From contig VBJK01000082.1 of assembly GCA_005879655.1 (NCBI GenBank), forward strand, positions 1 through 39,534: a stretch of DNA of 39,534 nucleotides, read 5' to 3'. A model generated the notes under the pieces. It ran no database searches. It saw nothing but the letters and a program-made list of their open reading frames with translations, and was not told the DNA's origin. Positions 9,406 through 16,839 of this stretch are shown one piece after another (positions within the stretch are counted from its first letter, which is position 1; every line of letters begins with the position of its first letter). Source of the DNA: Chloroflexota bacterium (GTDB taxonomy: Bacteria > Chloroflexota > Ktedonobacteria > Ktedonobacterales > Ktedonobacteraceae). A program made the translations under genes and the position numbers.

Positions 9406-11079
9406 CTACTTTTCCCCTGTGATGCCCCACAGTAATTGTTGCATTGGATCAGGTTCCTGGACGCGAAAATCAACCCTAGTCATACCTCTCAAGAATATGG
9501 GCAGTTCGAGTATGTTGGGGGCATCGGGCAGCAACACCGGGATAATCGGGCAGTCTCGTTGTATAAATTCATCCAGGAGAGCTCCAATCTCCATGCGTTG
9601 CCAGGGGAGAATGCCAGTTTGGCCGATGAAAACTACGGCGGCCTTAATCTGTGCTATCCTCTGCTCTAAAAGGCGTTGCCGAGGTAGGCCAGGCCGTAGC
9701 TCCCACTCATCGAGCCAAGGGAGAATGCCATGTTGTTTCAACTGTTCAGCAATGAGCTTCACGGCTGGCTTATCCTGTCCATTGTAACAGAGAAAGACAT
9801 CAAAAGCTTGTGCGTCAATTTTGCGCTGCAACATCTTCTGGACGCTCTGCTGCTCACCCCGCTCACTAGCCAGTTGCACTGACCCGCTCATCACTTCGCC
9901 GTTCGACTCGCACTGCTGCTCCTGGTTATCTAGGAGTGATACGCGAGTACCGCAGTGACTGCAAATCATGTAATCGAGGCCACGCTTGCGCCTGTTGATC
10001 ACCTGTCGCTCAGGGAGGACTGAGCTACACGATGAGCAAATAATGGGCTGTCTGCCCTCTACCAATGCATCCCTCTGTGGCTCGTCATCTCGCTTACGGT
10101 CCAAACATTGCGCTATGGCTTGCGGCCTGACTACTGCTCTGAAGCCCTGTAGGTCGTTGAGCACAGCGATCAGCTCCCAATCGTTGGTGCGCCACAAATA
10201 GATCTCATGATGGGATGCAGTAGCCAGTCGAGAACCGTCTGGCGACCATGCCAGACCAATTATGCCACTTGCGTGACCCCGTAAGATGTATAATTCACGC
10301 CCAAGATGTGTGTCCCACAGGCGTACCGTCCAATCATACGAGCTGGAGGCTAGGAGGTGTCCATTGGGCGACCATGCTACAACAGTCACAACACTTGTAT
10401 GACCTTGTAGGATATGCAGCTCACGTTTGTTGCTGGCATCCCACAGCCGTACTGTCCGGTCGTGTGAACCAGAGGCTAGCCGACTCCCATCAGGAGACCA
10501 TGCTACACTTATCACATCGATCTCATGACCTTGGAGTGCACGTAGCTCTCGTCCGCTGTGAGCGTCCCACAGCCGTACCGTTTGGTCGCGTGAACCCGAA
10601 GCCAGCCGCCTTCCGTCAGGCGACCATGCTACGCTCATCACGTAATTCGTGTGGCCCGTCAAAGTATGCAACTCGCGCCCATGGCTAGCATCCCACAGCC
10701 GTAGCATCTTATCAGCGGAGCCTGAAGCGACTCGTTTCCCGTCAGGCGACCATGCTACGCTGTTTACTATGCCTGTGTGGCCCCGCAGGATATGCCCAGC
10801 GCATTGATGACTGGCGTCCCACAGCCGTACTGTACAATCAGCAGAACCTGAAGCTAGTCGATCGTCGGATGACCACGCGACGCTGTATACGTCGCCTATG
10901 TGACCTTGTAGAGTGTGCATCTGATCCTTGCCGACCACATCGCAGAGCTGCACGGTTCCATCAGCTGCTCCAAAGGCCAGCCAGTTTGTATGAGGAGACC
11001 ATGCTATGTTCCGCAGACCGCCCAGCTGATTTTGAGAGGTGTAATAGAGGTTGAGAGGTTGGGATGACGGTGCTTCCAT
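9406..11079 (-). CDS. WD40 propeller - zinc ribbon - TIR domain protein, 557 aa
   Basis: Residues 1-300 form seven WD40 blades of about 42 residues, each with the GH...VAWSPDG..LASGS.D.TVRLWD pattern, enough for one closed propeller. Two CxxC pairs near 345 and 370 (CSSC, CSHC) make a zinc ribbon. Residues 424-557 are a TIR domain (FDVFLCYNGQDKP, LPWLDEWELRPG, VVFIGQTGILPWQRMEIGAL); the Glu in PWQRME fits the catalytic Glu of NAD-cleaving TIRs. Start ATG 11079 follows a strong AAAGGAGG. It is the last gene of a minus-strand operon and converges with the pPIWI-RE gene. TIR domains of this kind are typically NAD-degrading immune effectors, and the propeller would be the sensor or scaffold. That assignment of roles is inference. 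Confidence 0.85.
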   Translation of the reverse strand: MEAPSSQPLNLYYTSQNQLGGLRNIAWSPHTNWLAFGAADGTVQLCDVVGKDQMHTLQGHIGDVYSVAWSSDDRLASGSADCTVRLWDASHQCAGHILRGHTGIVNSVAWSPDGKRVASGSADKMLRLWDASHGRELHTLTGHTNYVMSVAWSPDGRRLASGSRDQTVRLWDAHSGRELRALQGHEIDVISVAWSPDGSRLASGSHDRTVRLWDASNKRELHILQGHTSVVTVVAWSPNGHLLASSSYDWTVRLWDTHLGRELYILRGHASGIIGLAWSPDGSRLATASHHEIYLWRTNDWELIAVLNDLQGFRAVVRPQAIAQCLDRKRDDEPQRDALVEGRQPIICSSCSSVLPERQVINRRKRGLDYMICSHCGTRVSLLDNQEQQCESNGEVMSGSVQLASERGEQQSVQKMLQRKIDAQAFDVFLCYNGQDKPAVKLIAEQLKQHGILPWLDEWELRPGLPRQRLLEQRIAQIKAAVVFIGQTGILPWQRMEIGALLDEFIQRDCPIIPVLLPDAPNILELPIFLRGMTRVDFRVQEPDPMQQLLWGITGEK

Positions 11080-11115
11080 GGTGACATCCTCCTTTGAGAA
11101 ATTGAAGCCGAGGTT

Positions 11116-11556
11116 CTACACCTCAAACCGCACAACAGCCTTATCTAGAGCATCTTCTACTTCTTGTTGATATCGTTTTACTGCACGTTTTGCTGGGCCA
11201 TAAGGCGATGTCATTGTCTTTGATTTCTGTTTTTCAAACGAATGTGTATTTTCCAGGAAAAAATCTTCTACTTTGCGACCAGCATCTTCCCATTTAATGG
11301 CTATTCGGAGTGTGATAAGTGGACGATCTCCCACCCCTAGCTCATATAATTTTTTATGAGGAGGTACTTCTTTATTGTTGATCTCTAATGAATATTCTAA
11401 GGAAACAGTTGTATTCAGTTCCTGATATATTTTTGGATCAGGAAGCTCAAACAACTCTTCCAAAATGAATTGTAGATCATAAACTGAAAAAGTTGAGGGG
11501 ATCGGCATATCAAAGATATGTCGGCGTTTCTGTGAATAGAGTAAGATATTTAGCAT
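11116..11556 (-). CDS. Ubiquitin-like (YukD/beta-grasp) small protein, 146 aa or longer
   Basis: The segment from about residue 15 to 90 reads like a ubiquitin-type beta-grasp: opening strands, a helix (VYDLQFILEELFEL), then SLEINNKEVPPHKKLYELGVGDRPLITLRI, which parallels ubiquitin's K48-L50 turn and closing strand. The C-terminus is a charged helix without a Gly-Gly tail, so conjugation is unlikely. The first ATG (11556) has no ribosome site, while the frame stays open upstream for more than 45 codons with protein-like sequence, into the end of the preceding gene. A GAAGGA at about 11699-11704 lies ahead of a possible ATT or CTG start (11691 or 11697). The true protein may have about 191 residues. 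Homology is a fold-level judgement by eye. Confidence 0.55.
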   Translation of the reverse strand: MLNILLYSQKRRHIFDMPIPSTFSVYDLQFILEELFELPDPKIYQELNTTVSLEYSLEINNKEVPPHKKLYELGVGDRPLITLRIAIKWEDAGRKVEDFFLENTHSFEKQKSKTMTSPYGPAKRAVKRYQQEVEDALDKAVVRFEV

Positions 11557-11705
11557 TGAGGCTTCAGAGTACTCTTGAAATTGCTGTAGATATGTACGAA
11601 TATGTGCTTGATTGATAGCCTTCTGTATAGACGCCGAGGGGACAGATATTAACAGCCGATGCTTATTTTTGTTTTGACAATGCCAGTTAATGAACAGTAT
11701 CCTTC

Positions 11706-13019
11706 TTACTCCAAGGGAAGAATGTTCTTGCTACGGCATGCAGCAATATCAATGAGACGTGCAAAGCTTCGTAGATCACCTACTTCCCTGCCAAGGCTGC
11801 CGTTTTCCTTGGCTTGCTCGTATTGCCTTTGAGCATTCCGAGTAGCCCGTTCAAAATCGCCTTTGTCAATGATCGTCGTCTCCAGGAATTCATATACAGG
11901 CTCATCCTTGAAAACACGCCACCCAACAAAGGCATGCCCTTCCAGGAGAAAAATGAGCGCTTGTATATTTGCCAGTTCTAGCAGGCTAGCAAACAGTACA
12001 CTCCCGTCGATACAGTTGGCTGATCCCCCACTTTTCAGTACCTCCGATGGCAGTCGTACTCTCTGTGTGACGCGGTCTATTTGCTTACCAACAACACCTG
12101 GGGAGGATACATAGGTCAGTTTTACTTCATGATGAAGTACTTCGAAGATGGCCCGTGCTTGTTCGCGTACTTTCTGTGCTTGTTCCTCTCTTGTTGCTGC
12201 TTCAATGTAGCCTGTAATTCGTCTTTCAGGAAGATACTTCACTGCCTCATTGAGCAGTTTGTCAATATCTGGATGATGAGGAGTTACCCAGGCTGCTAAG
12301 TATGGGGTACAGTCGAGGAGCGAGCCATCTCGCTGAATTTGCCATAATATGGCGACATCATACGGAAGAAAATAAACCCTCTGAGTATTATATCTAGTAC
12401 CAAAGGCTGGAGAGATATATTCAATTTTAGTATGAAGTGTTACTGGGCACTGCTCATTTACTAATTTTATCCGTTCTTTTTGTAATACTGGAAGAAGTGC
12501 TTCGTAATATTCATTACCTGCTTGTATCACAATATCACGTGAGGCAAGATCACTGTATCCCTCAAATTTCGCTGATATATTTATGATAGCTTCAGCATTA
12601 TGATTAAAGCTATTGAAAATACGGAAATTAATAAGTGGAAATTGAATATAAGTAAGCTGATAACAATATGCAGTTGGTATAAATTCTGTTAATAACTCAA
12701 TTTCTATTTTGGGGGCATATTGCTGAATTTGTGCTTGTGTATGCTCCGTCATATCAAAAAATGCTTGGGGAGTAGAAGAGGATATTATAGCCGGGCTGGT
12801 TGTTTGTGGTGGAACACACCACGTTACGAAGCTTTTACCAGTACTACTTTGTGCAAGTATCTCCAATTGCTCTATAATCTCATTTTTTCGTACTTCAAAG
12901 TTCTGCACGTCATTGTAGAGCCTCTGACAGTGAAGGATGTCAAGAAGCTCACTTTCCAGAGGTACAAACACCTTTTTTTCAACTTCCTTGAGCATTTTTT
13001 CAGCATTTGTAATCCCCAT
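11706..13019 (-). CDS. Transglutaminase-like (papain-fold) protein, 437 aa
   Basis: Residues 320-385 carry a transglutaminase-like catalytic arrangement: SANCIDGSVLFASLLEL with Cys336, GHAFVGWRV with His362, and an acidic strand (EPVYEFLETT) about 15 residues later. This matches the Cys-His-Asp/Glu order of that fold. The first 300 residues are mostly beta with aromatic patches and match no family I know. There is no signal peptide. An in-frame TGA lies just upstream of the ATG at 13019, which fixes the earliest start. It lies between the TPR gene and the ubiquitin-like gene on the same strand. Bacterial members of this fold are usually proteases or amidases; here it could process a neighbour such as the ubiquitin-like protein, which is a guess. 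Confidence 0.65.
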   Translation of the reverse strand: MGITNAEKMLKEVEKKVFVPLESELLDILHCQRLYNDVQNFEVRKNEIIEQLEILAQSSTGKSFVTWCVPPQTTSPAIISSSTPQAFFDMTEHTQAQIQQYAPKIEIELLTEFIPTAYCYQLTYIQFPLINFRIFNSFNHNAEAIINISAKFEGYSDLASRDIVIQAGNEYYEALLPVLQKERIKLVNEQCPVTLHTKIEYISPAFGTRYNTQRVYFLPYDVAILWQIQRDGSLLDCTPYLAAWVTPHHPDIDKLLNEAVKYLPERRITGYIEAATREEQAQKVREQARAIFEVLHHEVKLTYVSSPGVVGKQIDRVTQRVRLPSEVLKSGGSANCIDGSVLFASLLELANIQALIFLLEGHAFVGWRVFKDEPVYEFLETTIIDKGDFERATRNAQRQYEQAKENGSLGREVGDLRSFARLIDIAACRSKNILPLE

Positions 13020-13108
13020 ATGTAGTCAGCCCGCAATTTGGCCTGTCCTCCTTTCTTCTTCAATTTTATCATATTCTATACATGGGTAGTAATCGTACAA
13101 AACGGCCT

Positions 13109-14308
13109 TTAGAAATGGGCATCTTGTAAAACAGCTTTCGCATGGTATTTAAAAAAGTCAGGTCGATCTTTTTCCAACCAGTAGAGGGGTAGCATAAAGA
13201 TCGTAGGAAGCCCTAGTTGTACTGCTGTATTCAGAGCTATCGCTGCCTGCTGGGAACGACCAATATAGGCATTAAGCATTGCTAGCCAGAAATAGGCATC
13301 CCATTGATGTGGGGCTTGATCGCAGGCCTGCTCTATTGTGGGCAGAACACTTTTTAGATCTTTTTCCACAAGACCCCGAGCTACTCCTATGCACACGCCA
13401 GCAAGGTAGTGATGTGGATCAAGTGCAGCAATTTCCTGTAATCGAAGCGCTACTTGATGTGTTACACGTTCTTTGCCAAAATGTAGCCACTCCTGTCACC
13501 AGAGAGGATGAATATCGTCAGGGAGCAACTTGGCAGTCTGTGCATAGTCCAGATTGGCTTGCTCGAACATTTTGAGTGCCGCATAAATATTTCCGCGATT
13601 CAGATAGGCATATGCGAAGGTGTTATCGAGAGCTATGGCCTTGTCAAAGTCCTTGAGCGCTTCCGTATACATTTTCAGTTCACGGTATACATTGCCTCTA
13701 TTATAATAGAGCCATACATTTTCGGAATCTAGACTTTGCGCATAGGCAAACTCATCTAAAGCACGCGTATAATCCTTAATCTTGGTGCATATAACGCCCA
13801 AATTAATCCAGGCATCAACATAGTGCGGCTTTAATTCAATAGCATACTGGTAGCAGACTCGTGCTAATTGGTATTGCCCTTGGTCAAAGTAGATATTTCC
13901 GAGATCATAATAGGCAACAGCAAAGTCTGGTTGAAGTTCTATTGCTTTAGTTAGAAAATCAATTTGCAATTGTGGCTCTGACACTATCGTCGCCATTTTT
14001 CGATGCAGTCGTGCTGTATATATGGATACATTTTCTTCTGGAATTATATATAATAAAGCCTTTGTGTACAGATTAAGTGCAGTATAAGGATCAAAATTTC
14101 TAAACAAATCTCCCTGTTGCCACCAGATAGCAGCAATTAATAACTGACTATACGCTGTGAGAGGAACGGGAAGCGGTAACTTTTGCCGCATAATCAAGTC
14201 TATGAGTCCATCTAAGGCTGCTATTCTTTTGTACGTTTGTAGAGAGGAATCAAGGATAGCCAATGCCTGGCAGATGTCACGCCACCAATCAGATTGAGGA
14301 ATAGTCAT
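13109..14308 (-). pseudogene. TPR-repeat protein interrupted by one in-frame TGA
   Basis: Four to five tetratricopeptide repeats are clear (AVAYYDLGNIYFDQGQYQLA, VDAWINLGVICTKIKDYTRA, VWLYYNRGNVYRELKMYTEA, AYAYLNRGNIYAALKMFEQA). Translation from the ATG at 14308 stops at a TGA at 13496-13498 after 270 residues. The same frame then continues with no further stop to 13109 and encodes another 129 residues of helical TPR-like sequence (QEWLHFGKERVTHQ, WDAYFWLAMLNAYIGRSQQA). One nonsense change, most simply at a TGG or CGA codon, therefore separates two parts of one ~399-codon gene. The start has no good ribosome site and is 8 bases from an IS1-type element, so the original 5' end may be lost. TPRs probably scaffold the operon's other proteins. 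Confidence 0.75.
13496..13498 (-). other. In-frame TGA splitting the TPR gene
   Basis: The codons read CTC TGG TGA CAG GAG TGG on the minus strand. The reading frame is the same on both sides, and there are 33 sense codons between this stop and the first alternative start downstream. No frameshift is needed to join the two halves. Confidence 0.85.
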
Positions 14309-14315
14309 CTCAGTT

Positions 14316-14345
14316 ACAAAGAAGGTAGTGGCTTACTTGAGAATG
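14316..14345. repeat. IS1-type terminal inverted repeat, downstream end
   Basis: 30 bases matching the reverse complement of 15120-15149 at 25 positions. It marks the transposase 3' end; the transposase stop codon (14333-14335) falls inside it. Confidence 0.75.
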
Positions 14346-14806
14346 ATAGCTCGATCTCGATTGTAGCGATGGAGGAAGAGCTGCAAGCAGGCAATATGCA
14401 TTGCCATAGATTTTGAGAAAGAAAGAGTTTTGCGGACAAAACGACCTATTCTTTGACGAAGCGTATTATTCCAGCGCTCCACATGGGCTGTTTCACCTGT
14501 TTCCTTAGCTACTTGTGTTAGTTGCTCTTCTGGGATAATAGCCTCATATGCTTTCCAAAAATCTGTATAACAATGTCCTGCTCTCTATGTTTCGGGAATA
14601 TTTTTCCACAGAATGAGACATGTTTTTGCACTTCTATCACCTACTGCATATGCAACAAGCTGTCGTGTTTTTCGACAGAGTGCAATCCATATCCACGTCT
14701 TATTATCCTTTTTAAAGACAAATGACCATAATTCGTCTAGTTCAAGAATTGTATCTTCTGGGTTATTTTCATCAGGTTTTACAAGCGTTTCACTTAAAGG
14801 GGGCAA
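14333..14806 (-). pseudogene. IS1-family transposase catalytic (InsB) part with a nonsense codon
   Basis: The DDE part starts TILELDELWSFVFKK with WIWIALCRKTRQLVAYAVGD following. It is cut by a TAG at 14585-14587 inside IPET*RAGHCYTDFWKAY. Beyond it the frame continues to a TAA at 14333 with the rest of the family pattern (ETGETAHVERWNNTLRQRIG, FVRKTLSFSK). Family members have Tyr at the stop position, so TAT to TAG is the simplest change. The copy cannot make full transposase without suppression. Confidence 0.8.
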
Positions 14807-14811
14807 GTCTT

Positions 14812-15093
14812 CTACTTTTTTTTAATCCATTTAGCGACAGTATTCCGATCCACTCCAAACGTTCGTTGTAACCCACGTAAGCTGCTACGTTCTTGATATG
14901 CCTTCAATATTCTTTCTTTCTCTTTTTCTGAATAAACAGGGGGGGCAGGATTTTCTCTTGTTTGTCTCTTACATGATTTACAGAAATATTTTTGCTTTCC
15001 ATTAGGCGCATGACCATTACGCACGATATCTTCGCTATTACAATATGGGCACTTCAAAGTGATCGTGATCATCAAATCCGAAAACCTCCGCAA
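14812..15093 (-). CDS. IS1-family transposase, InsA-like zinc-finger/HTH part, 93 aa
   Basis: N-terminal zinc finger (CPYCNSEDIVRNGHAPNGKQ, YFCKSC) followed by a helix-turn-helix (SSLRGLQRTFGVDRNTVAKWIKKK). This is the InsA layout: it binds the terminal repeats and represses transposition. The frame ends TGG ATT AAA AAA AAG TAG, so the stop directly follows an A8 run where a -1 slip would join it to the InsB frame. An alternative start (MITITLKCPYC) lies six codons in. Confidence 0.85.
   Translation of the reverse strand: MRRFSDLMITITLKCPYCNSEDIVRNGHAPNGKQKYFCKSCKRQTRENPAPPVYSEKEKERILKAYQERSSLRGLQRTFGVDRNTVAKWIKKK
14816..14823 (-). other. A8 slippery site for -1 frameshift in the IS1 transposase
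   Basis: Eight A residues on the coding strand. A -1 slip changes ...AAA AAG TAG into ...AAA AAA GTA GAA GAC, giving WIKKKVEDLPPLSETLVKPD and so the InsAB' fusion. IS1 elements are known to make their transposase by a -1 slip on an A-run. Confidence 0.75.
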
Positions 15094-15119
15094 ACTTTTT
15101 GAGGTTCATTTTACCACAC

Positions 15120-15149
15120 CATCCTCGAATCAGCCACTACCCTCTTTGT
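15120..15149. repeat. IS1-type terminal inverted repeat, upstream end
   Basis: Partner of 14316-14345. It lies 27 bases upstream of the InsA-like start codon at 15093, a normal distance for an IS1-family left end. Confidence 0.75.
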
Positions 15150-15462
15150 GCAAGAGATAATACCCATTGGCTCACGGACAGTTTCTCGTTGACTTGCGTT
15201 CCAACAGTTTGGTAGCCCCATTACCAAGATCTCAGGGTAAGCAAAAAAGCAGCGCATCTAATTTGCGAAATGTTCCCTGTCGTCATTGCGCTCAGGAACA
15301 AGAGTAGTGTTGCATTGTTGAAGCGTCCATGAAGGGATACTCTGACTTCCTGATGATGTGTCTGCTGCTCCGTTAGGTATGCTATCCCAAAGTGCCAGGA
15401 ATCGCAGAATATGAGCATACTTGAGAACGGCTACGAACGTAAGCGTAACCACGAACGAACAA
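15150..15462. other. Intergenic stretch with no recognisable gene
   Basis: Short open frames here have no family features and overlap each other on both strands. I see no repeat in common with the neighbouring arrays. It may be the remains of the sequence that was upstream of the TPR operon before the IS1-type insertion. Confidence 0.4.
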
Positions 15463-15506
15463 AAAAAAAAGAGTGTTGCTACATGTAGCAACCAATGTAG
15501 CAACAC
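15463..15506 (-). terminator. Nested hairpin with T-run, likely intrinsic terminator on the minus strand
   Basis: GTGTTGCTACAT (15473-15484) pairs with ATGTAGCAACAC (15495-15506), ten bases apart. The inner half also forms a perfect 18-bp palindrome (15475-15492), so two hairpins compete. Read on the minus strand the stem is followed by TC and then a ten-T run (15461-15470). It would stop transcription coming from the right, but the nearest minus-strand gene ends 1.5 kb away. Confidence 0.55.
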
Positions 15507-15719
15507 CCACGATTTTTTGCGAAAACTAACGAACATCAACGGTCAAAGTCTTGAAAATTGAGCGTAAGATGAACGTCAGCGGACTCTAGAAGAGGGTTCA
15601 TGCCGAAAGGGGGACTCTGCTATAGTTGTTTACCAGAGTCAACCGTTGTCATTCTTGTTCTCATTCGTGCCTGCGAATGTTCACTGAGTCTGTTGGTGTA
15701 CAATGGAAGACGTTCGGCG

Positions 15720-15981
15720 TTGCTGTCAAAATTGCTGTCAACGTCTAAAAGATGGTTTTGGATCGTCGGGATTTTGGGTAATTGCTGTCAAAAAGAGAGA
15801 GGTTTGACAGCAATTGGGGGTGTAAAAGGGCTTTGGTGGCTCGCAGATATGCTGTGGGTGGGTCGTTGCTGTCAAAAGAAGAGAATTTTGACAGCAATGG
15901 GGTATATGAGGTGGTTTGTGTGGCTGAAAGATATGCTCTGGGATGGGAATGGCTGTCAGAAAAGGAGGATTTTGACAGCAA
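15720..15981. repeat. Array of three 84-bp units, each with an 11-12 bp inverted repeat
   Basis: Units begin at 15782, 15866 and 15950, exactly 84 bases apart. Each has TTGCTGTCAAA(A), a 8-10 base purine-rich loop, then (T)TTTGACAGCAA (arms 15782-15792/15803-15813, 15866-15877/15886-15897, 15950-15962/15970-15981; the third has two changes in its left arm). The 52-base segments between hairpins are related to each other (both keep GGTGGCT or TGTGGCT and AGATATGCT). Two extra direct half-sites precede the array at 15720-15740. Both strands read open because 84 is a multiple of three, but the encoded repeats (CCQN..FLTA) look like a by-product. Confidence 0.75.
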
Positions 15982-15988
15982 ACCCCAT

Positions 15989-16004
15989 GCGCCGCCAGCG
16001 GCGC
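15989..16004. repeat. GC-rich 7-bp hairpin after the 84-bp array
   Basis: GCGCCGC CA GCGGCGC, a perfect 7-bp stem with a two-base loop, eight bases after the last array hairpin. No T-run follows on either strand, so terminator function is doubtful. Confidence 0.5.
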
Positions 16005-16314
16005 ACCACCAAAGATGAAAAAGTCCTCAACCTCCGTGATCACGGCCAGTAGCACAAGAAGAGAAAAAGGGATATACTTCAAGCCAGATCTGGCCGGGTC
16101 ATATCAGCAGCCAGCAGACTTGTCCATTGCTGTGGACTCGTCACTTCTGGATGGAGCTGAGTAATACTTCTGGGAAGCTCCCAGGTCAACCAGGATATCT
16201 TTACACGGCTGGAGAAGACGGGCCAGGGCACTGTTCAACTGCTGCGGAAGCTTGGTCTCATTGTTTCCGGTACAAAAGGCCATGGCAAGGCTTAGTGCTT
16301 CTCGCTCCTGGTGA

Positions 16315-16800
16315 TTGAGATTCAGCACACCTGACGGCGTTGAGAAAGAAATTCAGACGTTCAGCACGATGCTGCAAGATCTCTCTCGATTGCGCGATTG
16401 GCTCAAAGCGAAAGAGTGTCAGGCAGTAGCCATGGAAAGCACAGGGGTCATCTCACCCGTACTCGCGAATATGACTTTAGACGGTCTTGAAAGGATGTTA
16501 AGGGAAATATTCCCAAAAACAACTGTAAGACGCCACAGACGGCTCTAAGCGCTGCTCAAGTTATGCGTATCATTGATGCGAGTGACAGGCATCAATGTGC
16601 GTCTTGGCGAGATCATCGTAGCTGAACTGGGAACTAAGGTGGATCAATTTCCTAGGCGTCGCCCATCTCGTCTCCTGGGTGGGTCTGTGTCCGGACGCCA
16701 AAATCAGTGCGGGCAAACGGCTCAGCAGCAAGACCGGCAAGGGGAATCGCTGGTTGCGCCAAATCCGTCTGTCTATTTCGATCTATTGCCATGAATTGTT
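16315..16800 (+). pseudogene. IS110-family transposase remnant
   Basis: Two separated pieces of an IS110-type transposase survive. The first (16318-16455) ends in LRDWLKAKECQAVAMESTGV, the usual block before YW of the N-terminal RuvC-like domain. The second (16576-16800) has LMRVTGINVRLGEIIVAELG.KVDQFP and then, after a frame change near 16650, AHLVSWVGLCPDAKISAGKR and KTGKGNRWLRQ, the C-terminal Tnp_20 block. The N-terminal start, the middle and the end are missing. It is therefore inactive; no terminal or recombination junctions could be placed. Confidence 0.75.
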
Positions 16801-16839
16801 GCGTCCTACTAGCCGTCCAGGAATCAGAGAGAGAAGTAA

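Larger units (their letters stand above)
14316..15149 (-). mobile_element. IS1-family insertion sequence, 834 bp, decayed
   Basis: Terminal inverted repeats lie at 14316-14345 and 15120-15149 and match at 25 of 30 positions; the outermost is ACAAAGAAGGTAGTGGCTTA against ACAAAGAGGGTAGTGGCTGA. Inside are IS1-type InsA and InsB frames linked by an A8 run. I find no target duplication: the nine bases outside each end differ. The element ends eight bases before the TPR start codon, so it may have removed or replaced that operon's promoter and first codons. The length is close to that of IS1 relatives. Confidence 0.8.

Noticed and set aside
12872..13072. 66-aa minus frame with an AAAGGAGG ribosome-like site upstream
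   Set aside because: Low-complexity Lys-rich frame that overlaps the start of the transglutaminase-like gene; the ribosome-like site is notable, but the transglutaminase frame has the better protein sequence.
14307..15158. Target-site duplication for the IS1-type element
   Set aside because: The eight to nine bases outside the inverted repeats do not match.
15258..15539. 93-aa minus frame with a hydrophobic stretch (VATLFFFCSFVVTLTFVAVL)
   Set aside because: The hydrophobic run comes from the poly-A tract and nested palindrome; no ribosome site or conserved features.
15600..16082. Open frames of 150 aa (plus) and 114 aa (minus) over the hairpin array
   Set aside because: They are open because the 84-base unit is a multiple of three. 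They have low-complexity repeats, no ribosome site and no family signal.
16104..16328. 74-aa minus-strand frame between the hairpin array and the IS110 remnant
   Set aside because: No family, no ribosome site, overlaps the transposase remnant; could be a decayed gene fragment but I cannot support it.
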